DNA of 64,000 nt from contig NC_083396.1 in NCBI RefSeq assembly GCF_030864355.1, positions 1,798,001-1,862,000 of the forward strand, given 5' to 3'. The first letter of the stretch is position 1; each line of letters opens with the position of its first letter. Source of the stretch: Cutaneotrichosporon cavernicola. Lineage: Eukaryota; Basidiomycota; Tremellomycetes; Trichosporonales; Trichosporonaceae. The position numbers were made by a program, and so were the translations under genes. Below, one piece after another: positions 11,484 to 20,616 of this stretch. Under the pieces are notes generated by a model, which saw nothing but the letters and a program-made list of their open reading frames with translations, was not told where the DNA came from and searched no databases.

Positions 11484-14459
11484 ATGACGCGCTTCCCTCC
11501 CCCTGTAACTTTCAGAACCAGCGAGCAGGTCGGCGATATCGCCCTTGCCCCAATCGCAGACTTCCTCAGCCACCTCCATGTGGCGCGGCACCTCATCAAA
11601 CTCGCAGACATCCTCCAACGATACCGTACTCCCAAGAGCTACCACCGCTACGACTTTCGGATCATCGACAGCTCCGAGCTCCCACCCAGGCCCAGGGCTG
11701 CGGAGGGCGACGAGAACCTTGACAGTCTACGGGAGCGGGAGCGGGGGAGTCCTATTATCTTGGATGACGAGGGCGAGGGCCAGCCACCAGCGGTCGCGCT
11801 TGCGTCCGTTGATGAGAGCCCTTCACAGACAACACTGAGAGAGGGGAGCGCATCCAACGAGCAAGAGAGGCCCGAGGAAGGTGCCACAATGGGCACGGAG
11901 GACGCGCCTGCCCGGCCTGACGCACACGCGCAAGGCCAGGTGGTCACCACCCGCCAAGACACGGCACCTCCTCTGTCAGGGCGGGGCAAGGCGACGAATA
12001 CTTTTGTACGTTACTCTATTTATGTCGTCTCACACTAGCCGCCTTGCGACGGTGTCGCTGCTGCCCGCGAAGGGGAACCTACTGCCTCACAGAGCGGCGA
12101 CCTTCCCTCCGACAGTCAACCCTCAAGCCGCTCTCAGCTCGATGAGGCCTCCGCCAGGAACCCTTATGAGCACGTTGCGACGACCGCCCGGGCCTCCGGC
12201 GATGGCTCAACACCCCAACCTGCAGTCAACGGGCAAACCGCCACCAGCAGCAGTGTCTCCTCCGCTCTTCCCTCTGTTCCTCTTATCCTCCCCACCACCA
12301 CCACCACCTCACTGGGCGATGCATCTGCCTCCCTCACCCTGGTCTCTCCACCTCCAAGCCTCCACGACACACCACCTTTGATACCAGACACTCGGCTCGT
12401 TTCGGAAGCTGCTGTGGCTATCGCCTCCGGAGACTCTCAGCCACCGGCAGACTCGTCTACAGCGAACGAGGATAAGACGGACGGTCCTGCGGGTGACGAG
12501 GAGAATGAAAATCCTGAGCCACGGTCACCGTCGCCATTCTCGCCTGTCTACCCACCCCCGCCTGGAGGTAGTTTCCATTGCGTGCGCGAGCTGCGTCTCG
12601 ATCTTCGCACCCTTGACGTCGCAGCCATCTTCGAGCTCGAGGTCTGGCGTCGCGAGGTGCTGAGCCTCGACCCGCTAGACCAGATTGTGCCTGACTCTAA
12701 ATGGTACCAGGCTCCGCCACCTCCAAAGCCAAAGCCATCGCAAGGGCTCAAAGGAATCGAGCCTGAAGTTGTAGATCTGCGCTCGTCACAGTCCCGAACA
12801 CCCACGCCGGACAGGATTGTTTCCAATGCGCCAGACGACGACACAGAGGTCGACCCAGACTTCGAGCCTCCACCGTCGGTGAGGCGAGAGCAGGCAGGAG
12901 GCCGACCCTCCGGGCGCGGACGCGGACGTGGTCGTGGCAGGGGACGAGGAGGGAGGTCTTCATTCTATTCAAGCGTTCCTTCCGATCAGGGTAAGGGCCC
13001 AGAGTCGATGGCGACGGAGCCGATTCTGGCCGACGGTGGAGAGACCGGTCCGTTGACACAGCCGCGGTCAAGGGGCCGCCCACGCGGACGACCTCGCGGT
13101 AGCCGTGCTTTGCTGAGCTCTCGACCGGCCACTGATATCGAGGCCGATACTAGGTCACTCATGACTGTTGACGCCGCCTTCGCTGGATCCGAGGAGGGCC
13201 GCAAGCCGACTGACCCAACGGTGCCTAGGCCCCGAGGGCGGCCTCGCGGAAGGCCACGGGGGAGTCGAGCACGTTCTTCTGGTGGTACGCGTCCGCAGTC
13301 GCAAGTGCACGAGCACATATCTGCATCCGATGTGCAGCTGGATATACACGGCTCGTCGCCACCACGACCGCGACCGCGAGGCCGCCCGCGCGGTCGTCCT
13401 CGGGGCAGTGGAAGCGGAGGGCTCCGTGATCTGGCTCCTCGGCCTGCCGTCGAGGATTCTACGAGCCATTTCGTACCAGATTTATTAGGCCCCGGTCCGC
13501 CAGACAACGCTCAGAGCCCCATAACCGTCAACCCGGGCCCCAGCATCTCTGCGAACATCGGCAACCACTATACGACGGGCGACGAAATGAACGTCGACCG
13601 CCGCGACTCGGTGGCGTCTTTCGTCACTGTGGCTGAAGACACTCAGCCAGATGCGATGGGCGTCAACATCGACTCCGACTCACCGTGGGCCTCTCACTCT
13701 CGACGTTTGGGCTTGCCTCCTTCGTGGACCCGTGCCGACTCTCCCATTCGCATTGACACGGCCTCTGCCAGCCCAGAACGACGCCGCTTTGGCAAGCGGC
13801 GCTGGGGCGTCGAATCGACACCGTCGCGCGAGATATTCGCCGAGTCACTCATCTCACCTTCGCCGGAACCGCCAGGGCCGCCGGAGCCACTGCCCAAGCT
13901 GATAAAGCTCACGCCGCGGACCCCGCGACAGATCTTGGACTGCGTCGAGATACCTGTCCGCAGGCGTCGACCTGGTCAGGCCCATACGCCTTTGAGGCTC
14001 GAACCGAGCACACAGCCTCCCGCTCCCATCACTAAACCCCGCGCACCGCCTCGTCCCAATACTCCAAGTTCGTTGGTGGACCGGAGCACGTCAAGTTTCA
14101 CCAAGGTTCTACCTCCGGTCGCCGAACCTCGCGGCCCGCGCCGTATGTCGCGACGCGGTGATGCGCCAGTGTTGGCTACTGATGCAGTGGTCTCTGCGCC
14201 ACTGGCAAAGCCGGATGTGGAGACGCCACCCGTCGCATCCTGGTCGCACCGTGTCTCACGTACGACGAGCTTTGCCCAAGTCACTGTCTCTCCTGCTTCC
14301 ACTTCCGCGCCTCTCGGAGGATCATCAATCACACCCGCGCAGGTCCGTGAGTGGATGGAGCCAACACACGCTGTCGGGTCACATGTCACTGGAGACGACG
14401 AGGATAACGGCCGTTTCGCCGACGCCGAGGAGGAGTGGGGTGCCTTCAAAGGCATGTAA
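11484..14459 (+). CDS. Large disordered AT-hook protein, probably chromatin-associated
   Basis: Two exons, 11484-12005 and 12039-14459, give 980 residues. The N-terminal 60 residues look folded and helical (VGDIALAPIADFLSHLHVAR, then ILQRYRTPKSYHRYDFRIID). A second small ordered block near residue 250 reads VRELRLDLRTLDVAAIFELE. Most of the rest is Pro/Ser/Arg-rich and disordered. Four Arg-Gly-Arg-Pro clusters lie at about residues 465-480, 518-531, 571-586 and 616-632. The last three contain back-to-back GRPRGRPRG, the core of AT-hook motifs that bind the minor groove of AT-rich DNA. This suggests a nuclear, DNA-binding scaffold or regulator. No enzymatic domain is visible. The 33-nt intron has a GTACGT donor and an ACACTAG acceptor. 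The family is not recognised, so function is inference from the AT-hooks alone. Confidence 0.78.
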
Positions 14460-17400
14460 TAGCGGTACGATACGCTTCGTTCACTGTCCATACGTGGCTC
14501 CTGTAGTTGTTAGGGGTTGGATATACTCGTGTACTGCAGGAGCATGTCTGACAGTAAGCTCATCCTGCCTCGCCATGCTCATCGTTGGTAACCGTACGCA
14601 GTGCGCCTCCTTTGATATGAAACCGAACGACGCTGTCCAAGGCCGTTCTCCTCAAACTACCAGTTTCTGAGGCTCCTGCCCAAACAAGGCGCGGACCAAC
14701 TCCAACCATCTGTTCCTCCCTTCCCGAACGATTCCCACTTACAACCACGAGGCTATTCTCCGTCCCAGGCTTGTTCTGCAACCTTGGACTCACGAGGCGC
14801 CCATGACTTCTCAGTCATGAACCGCACGTGCTCCTCTGTCCAACTAGTCGGGCAACCGCAGCAATCCTTGAACTCTGTTCCTCGTCGTCTCCACCACGAG
14901 ACAGCCTAAGGGCGGAAACCTACCAACCCACCTACATCCGCCAGACCCTGTTTCCGCATCTGGCCCACGTTTCCTGTTTCCGCATCTGGCCCACGCCATG
15001 GCGCATTTCCCGCCTGTACTATGCCACCCACTCAATCTCAAGCCAAGGCACCACTGCAGGTCAAGGTGCTGGTACGCCCTGTATGTGGTTGAGGCGGGTC
15101 ATGCCCGTCAGACGAACGTTGCCAGGCTTGGCGGACTGGACTAGGCCACGATGTGTGGCCTTCCGTCCGTCCGCCGCCGACCCGATGCCGCCACCTGCGG
15201 TTCCGTAGCCGAAACTCGATGGCTTCTCCACTCGTCCAGGGCCCCAGAAAGAATTGATAGCTGCTTCGCTCGCCGACGTTCGCAGCAGGCTTCAATGCGG
15301 TTCGAGAACAATTTGACTCTCTCGTTCCAGAACGTGCCTGCCCGCTTGTGTGCCAAACCTAGAACCGAAGCGGCATTCCCATCGATGCAGACGACGTCCA
15401 GGACTCCCCAGACCCAGAAGATGATCACGCGGCTCAAGGCTCTCTCCAAGCGCGCAGCTCACCCCGTCATCAAGGCCCGAGTGGAACGGGCCAACAGCAC
15501 GCCCAAGTTGGCACAATACCTTGTCGCCGTGCCGTTCCGCAGCGGAGTTACCTGCAGGTTGTAGGACATGAAGGTCACCAGTTTGGGCATATGTAAACTC
15601 GAGGAACGAATCCAAGTGCGCAACGCTCCCGAAGACGCCACTTCAAAAAGAACTCATGAACCAGGCACCTCTCCTTATCCTGGCAGGACGCAAACTTGGC
15701 AGACCCCAAACTCGTCCAACTCGTCCAACGCGTTCATGACCTCGCGGGCCCCAAACTTGTCCAACGTGACCATGACTGCAACCCCTTCTCTAACCCAGAA
15801 AAATGCATGTGCATGTCCAATCTCACAGCGAGGCGCAGGAAACCACGCGCCAAACCGAATCGTGGGCGAAAGGTACTCATGTCTACATGAGTTCAACCAG
15901 TGCTTAGGCGACGACTGTGCCTGGTGCGAGTGGCGCCGAGCAAGGGCCAGCAGGCTGATTCCCTCACTGGCCAGGAGCTCCAAAGGTCTGGCCAGAATCC
16001 CGCCACCGGGACGCACTGCGAGTTCTTCTTTGTCTGGACACGAGTCGAAGCTTGGCTCGAGTTGAGTTTAACCTGCGGCGCGCAGCTGTACCAGGTCCAG
16101 CAGCATCGCCAGCAGGAACGGCTCGCCGCTCGTAGATGAATGCCCCCGACGGGAGTGCGGTAAAAAGCCTGTTTCTGAAACTGGTTCCCATGACACATGT
16201 CAATCACACAAACGGTGAGCTATTTGGCTCTGCGATGAACCGTGGCTTGCTGCTGTGGAGGAGTAAATGCATACCATTCTCCTTCCGAATTCGAACGCGT
16301 TGGATGTCAGCCGACCTGGCGGACCTCATTCTTACGTCACCGACCTGGCCAACGGCTGCTGCGCGAGGCCGAGTAACAGTAACAACGCCAGGCTGCTGTT
16401 GGCTTATCCAGGAGCCTGGTAATCAACCCCTCCCGCATAGACCCTCAACTCGTAAAGTGGAATGGAGTGGACATGTTCCATTCCCATATCTCCCCCACCC
16501 AGATCCGTTGTAAATCACCAGACCATAGCGGCAAATGTACCCCTCCTAGCCGTGGAACTGTATGAGATTGATGAACTGAACGCATACGAGCTATCAAGCG
16601 TGAGGTTGTTTCCGATTGGGCTCTAGAATTGGTGTCAATTGGCGCTCAACTATTAAGACTGATCAAGCACCCAGAAGTTTGGGATCGCATCAAAGTTTGA
16701 ATCACCGGCGAAACCCGAGAAGATTTCGAACCGACCGAGGCTGCCGCAAAAGCGCACAGACAGAGGCCCTCTGCAACTTGGACTTGACCCTAATATATAC
16801 AAATGAAATGCCAGCGGTCCGCGGTTGTCGGTCCGCGGTTATTGCATTCATGGTTTGTGGCTGCCAGAGTGTCCTCTGCCATGTCCCCGAGCTAGAGCTG
16901 AAGAGCAGAGCTGGTGACGAGCGTGGCGTCGCCCAGAATCCCTGTTTGCAGGGAGTATCGCTCGCCAGTTTGGGTGCCTTTTCTATTGTAGTGCCTGTCC
17001 AGGAAACGGGATAAAGTTGACACAATGGTAATTTGGATCTTGTAGTGATACTGACCCTCTTGACTTTTGGTCTAACCCTCAACAGTACAATAGCCGATAA
17101 CAGGTTGTCGCCGAGGTTTAGTGCAGTGCGCAAGGACCGTTGACAGCCAGTGGACCGCCATGTCGCGCCTGCTCTCGCCCCATTTTACCATGTTGTCCCT
17201 TGGTTCCTACGCCTGTCCAGTATTCACCAACTCATGAGACCCATTCATGGTGTGTCACCAGTACTTTGGTTCTCTTTTGTGCTGGGCTCGCACCCACCAG
17301 GACATGCAGGACACCTGGACGCGCTATGTATTGTATTCCGGCGGACGTGACAGTCTAAAATCTATTTATCGAGAGTCAGGAAGCAACAGTACCAACCAAC

Positions 17401-17572
17401 CAAGCATAAAGCACCAACCACCCGACACATGCCACTATCTCACTCGTGTCTTCTTACTAGTTCAACTCAACTCCAATTCACTCTTCCGACGCCCATTCCG
17501 ATCTCTCTTTTACCACACGGCAACTGGATCCACCCGCTTTAAAGAAGAAGAAGAAGAAGAAGAACCGTCCCG
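14460..17572. other. Gene-poor stretch without a convincing coding frame
   Basis: About 3.1 kb with only short, unrelated open frames and no family resemblance. It contains a direct repeat at about 14950-14996 (two copies of ttccgcatctggcccacg) and imperfect copies of ccccaaactygtccaac near 15705-15760. No terminal inverted repeats, transposase or reverse-transcriptase motifs were seen. The last 200 bases are the leader of the next gene. A decayed element or non-coding transcripts are possible. Confidence 0.45.
17540..17562 (+). repeat. (AAG)n microsatellite in the 5' leader
   Basis: About seven AAG/GAA units sit directly upstream of the ATG at 17573. It is probably transcribed as 5' UTR. 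Confidence 0.8.
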
Positions 17573-19411
17573 ATGTCTTCTCCGCTCTCATATCCCCTCC
17601 CCCTACCGTCATCACGGCCACCCTCCCTCTCGGCGTCCTCGACATACTCTCACTCGTCAGCCGACTCCATCTTCCCACTCGAAATGTGGGCGACCCGTGC
17701 CGTCACTGCCGTCCCTGCCGTCCCCGAACTGTCCACGCCCATGTCCATGTCAGGCAAGATGGCCAACCGTCTCCGCGCAGTAGTCGAGGCCGAGCTTCCC
17801 CCAGCCCTCCCAGAGTCGCCAGAAGTCATCATGCGTGCCCACCGCCCACTTCCCCCAGTCCCGGTGAATGGGACCCGCCCAGGTACGACGGCGTTAGGAT
17901 TGGCCCTTAGGCCATCCCTCTCGGTCCATGTCCTCCCCTCGGGACTGCCGACGCCGCCGATCGACAGCCCGACTTGGACTGCCGACTCGCCAAAGTCCTG
18001 GACCTCGAATTCGATCAATTCCGATAGCCCCAAGTCTTGGACTCAAGACGTCACTAAACCAATTCACGCTCAGCCACTTCCACCCCTTCCACCCTGTAAG
18101 GCCCGCTCTCTTGGCCGCAAACTTCCCGCGACCCTCACCGAGAGCCTCGAACTCCTAGTTCGCGTCCAAGAGCATTGCCACAAACTTGGTGGTGCGCCAA
18201 CAAGCTCTCTCGGCGCCGTCCCTGAAGAGCCCCTCTCCACTTCCCCTCCCCGCAATCGGCGTGACTCGCACCCTGGTCCTCCACCAGCCATCCGTCGCTT
18301 AGTCGAGCCGGCCTACGCCTCATGCATCAATCTCCAAGCGGTTCCCGAGGGGGCCACCGTCCCCACCTCATTGCACCCGTCGCGCCCCCCGCGCCGTGTC
18401 ACCGCCCCAGCTCAGCTGCAGCGCACGCGCTCGGCTTCCTCGGACTCGAGCTCTTCTGGCGACTGGCCCGAAACGCCCCCCACGAGCGTGTACGCCGGGC
18501 ATTCTGCTGGCGCAGAGTCCGTCCCGGTCTTCTCCTCGTTGCCCGAGGACATGCGGCGCCGCCCACCCATGCGCTCCGTCGTCGCGCTGGACCAGTACCC
18601 CCTCTCGTCCGCCACCCTCGCCTACGCCGCCGAGCTCGAGCTACTCGATGAGGCTGGCCGTTCCCTCCGCTTCGGTGACGTTCTCTCCTCGAAGCGCACC
18701 CTCGTCGTCTTTGTGCGCCACTGGCTCTCCCCCTCGTGTGCCGCGTACCTCCGCGAGCTCATCGCCGCACTTTCTCCGGCTGTCCTGGCTCGCGCGCACG
18801 CCCGTGTCGTCTTTGTTGGGCACGGCGCAGCCAACCTGATCTCGGGCTTCCGCCAGCACCTCCAGTGCCCCTTTACCGTCTACACCGACCCCACTAGGCG
18901 GCTGCACGACGTGCTCGGCCTCGTGCCCAAGGGTTCCAAGGGCTTCCACTTTGGCCGCGCCAAGGACTTGTTCATGGGCGCTGCTCGTATCGGCCTCCGC
19001 TCGGGCAACAGGGCCCAGATGGGCGGTCTGTTCGTGTTCGACGGGCAAGATATTGGATTCGCCCACCGCATGCGCGGTGATGGCGATCACGCGCCCCTTG
19101 CCAAGGTCCTCGAGGCCGTGTCTCTCCGCCCGGCCCCGCTGCCACCCGTGGCCGGGTCAAAAGCCCCGCTTGGCCACCGCAGCTCGGTGTACATCTCGCG
19201 CCCTGGGCCCTCAAACCAGCCTCGTGGCGCGCAATCCTGCACGGCACTTATCGACCCGCCCCAGCGCCTCGTGTTTCCCCTTCCACCCTCCTCCCAAAAC
19301 AGCCAGGAGACGCGCAAGAGGCGTTTGTCGGCACAGCGCGACGCCGTCGCCGTCGTCTACCCCGACGACATCGCCCGTGTCAGCTGTGAGATGCGGGGAT
19401 TGCGAGTGTGA
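17573..19411 (+). CDS. Disordered protein with C-terminal peroxiredoxin-like (AhpC/TSA-2) domain
   Basis: A single exon of 612 codons. Residues 1 to about 340 are low-complexity, rich in Ser, Pro and Thr, with SPKSWT repeats. From about residue 340 to 520 the protein resembles the PRXL2/AAED1 branch of thioredoxin-fold AhpC/TSA proteins: a strand-turn (ELELLDEAGRSLRFGDVL), VVFVRHWLSPSC, YLRELIAALSP, FVGHGAANLISGFRQH, FTVYTDPTRRLHDVLGL and the closing block MGGLFVFDGQDIGFAHRMRG. Related proteins usually carry CPxC at the active-site loop; here it reads Ser386-Pro-Ser-Cys389, so only the second cysteine remains. Redox activity is therefore uncertain. The tail after residue 540 is again disordered and basic. 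The ATG at 17573 follows an AAG repeat; no introns are needed. Confidence 0.8.
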   Translation: MSSPLSYPLPLPSSRPPSLSASSTYSHSSADSIFPLEMWATRAVTAVPAVPELSTPMSMSGKMANRLRAVVEAELPPALPESPEVIMRAHRPLPPVPVNGTRPGTTALGLALRPSLSVHVLPSGLPTPPIDSPTWTADSPKSWTSNSINSDSPKSWTQDVTKPIHAQPLPPLPPCKARSLGRKLPATLTESLELLVRVQEHCHKLGGAPTSSLGAVPEEPLSTSPPRNRRDSHPGPPPAIRRLVEPAYASCINLQAVPEGATVPTSLHPSRPPRRVTAPAQLQRTRSASSDSSSSGDWPETPPTSVYAGHSAGAESVPVFSSLPEDMRRRPPMRSVVALDQYPLSSATLAYAAELELLDEAGRSLRFGDVLSSKRTLVVFVRHWLSPSCAAYLRELIAALSPAVLARAHARVVFVGHGAANLISGFRQHLQCPFTVYTDPTRRLHDVLGLVPKGSKGFHFGRAKDLFMGAARIGLRSGNRAQMGGLFVFDGQDIGFAHRMRGDGDHAPLAKVLEAVSLRPAPLPPVAGSKAPLGHRSSVYISRPGPSNQPRGAQSCTALIDPPQRLVFPLPPSSQNSQETRKRRLSAQRDAVAVVYPDDIARVSCEMRGLRV

Positions 19412-19555
19412 GCGTACAGTTGTAGCTGGATTCGCAGTCATCTGGTGTCTTGTTATATTTTGCCAATAACCGGCATTGTAATACTTGTTGTATACGATTA
19501 TGAAAGTGCAGGACGCAAGGGTCGAGGTTAGCACCTCAAAAGTCAGAGGCGAGGG

Positions 19556-19642
19556 GTCAGCGTACAAGTCAGCAAGTACAAATTGTCAGCGTACAAGTCA
19601 GCAAGTACAAATTGTCAGCGTACAAGTCAGCAAGTACAAATG
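19556..19642 (+). repeat. 29-bp tandem repeat, three copies
   Basis: The unit starts gtcagcgtacaagtcagcaa and continues for nine more bases; it is repeated three times with only the last base differing. Each unit contains two copies of the short word acaagtcagc or a near match. It lies about 75 bp beyond the 3' end of the CENP-A gene, between convergent genes. Confidence 0.9.
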
Positions 19643-19717
19643 CAAATACATCTCGTATGAAGCGCGCTGCGCTGATGATACCTATAAATCACAATGGAAC
19701 CCAGCCACGCCTCAAGG

Positions 19718-20274
19718 CTATCCGAGGCCGCCCCACGGTCCGCGCAACCGGCGTGCGAGCTGCATGTCCTTGACCATGAGGGTGACGCGCTTTGCGTGCA
19801 CGGCGCAGAGATTCGAGTCTTCGAAGAGGTGGACGAGGAAGGCCTCTGCCGCTTCCTGAAGCGCGAGGATCGCCGAGCTCTGCCATCGAAGCTCGCCCGC
19901 CGAGATCGAGGACGAGTTGAACGCAATCTCGCGGACCTGATATCAGCAGCAGCTTGCCAAGCTGGCGGCCATCACTCACCACACGAGAGAACGGCAGCTT
20001 TGCTAACAACAGGTTGGTGGTCTTCTGGTACTTGCGGATCTCACGGAGCGCGACAGTGCCTGGTCGGTAGCGGTGCTGGCGCTTGGGCTCGGGTGGCTGG
20101 GGTGCTGGGGTCAGATGGTTTTGGAGCGGCCAGCTGGGCCAGCTGGGCCAGATGGGCCAGATGGCACTCACCGCGCTGTATCGCCTTGCCACCGGTACTC
20201 CGACGCGCGGTCTGCTTGACGAGCCGGGCGCCCTGGCCGGGTGCGCGGTCGCCTATGGATGCTGTGCGCGCCAT
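19718..20274 (-). CDS. CSE4: Centromeric histone H3 variant CENP-A
   Basis: Three exons (20274-20172, 20104-19980, 19936-19718) encode 148 residues. The histone fold opens with [16 protein letters not shown] and [13 protein letters not shown]. It has a longer loop 1 than canonical H3, with a Trp ([13 protein letters not shown]), and then [39 protein letters not shown] and the ending RGPWGGLG. Loop-1 extension plus Trp, and [13 protein letters not shown], are hallmarks of CENP-A against H3. The protein replaces H3 in centromeric nucleosomes and seeds the kinetochore. The N-tail is short and begins MART like H3, then has an insertion before [12 protein letters not shown], where the position of H3 Lys9 is Arg. 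Introns are 67 and 43 nt. Canonical H3 is excluded by loop 1, the insertion and the C-terminal ending. Confidence 0.94.
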
Positions 20275-20616
20275 GGTGTATCAGAAATAGACGCTATGAC
20301 GGGGTGATGGGACGCGCGGGAGAGGTGAGGGCTGTTGTTGAGCGCGGCGAGATGGTGCGCGGACGTGTAGGTGTCGCTTCAACGGGGAGATGATAGAGTC
20401 AGAGCCGAGCGAGTGGATGGATACAACAAAAGACGCGTCAAAGGATGAATGGTGAATGATGGATGATGGATGGTGGATGAATGATGGTGGACGGAGAATG
20501 TAGTAAGAATGAGATGGCGGGTCGCATCACCCCTGAAACCGACATGAACACGCTCACCCCAGGCACATGCCCTCCACACAACTCGCTCAATGGACCCATG
20601 CATGCTACATCTACAT

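Noticed and set aside
12986..13507. Minus-strand frame with PRGRPRGRPRG repeats
   Set aside because: The repeat (CGxGGxCGxCCx) reads as similar Arg/Gly/Pro words on both strands. The plus frame is continuous for 807 codons in its main exon and is the real gene.
14828..17500. Possible transposon remnant
   Set aside because: Short direct repeats are present, but no terminal inverted repeats, target duplication or transposase/reverse-transcriptase residues could be found by eye.
19718..20274. Canonical histone H3
   Set aside because: The tail contains an insertion, loop 1 is longer with Trp, and the C-terminus differs from the H3 ending. These fit CENP-A.
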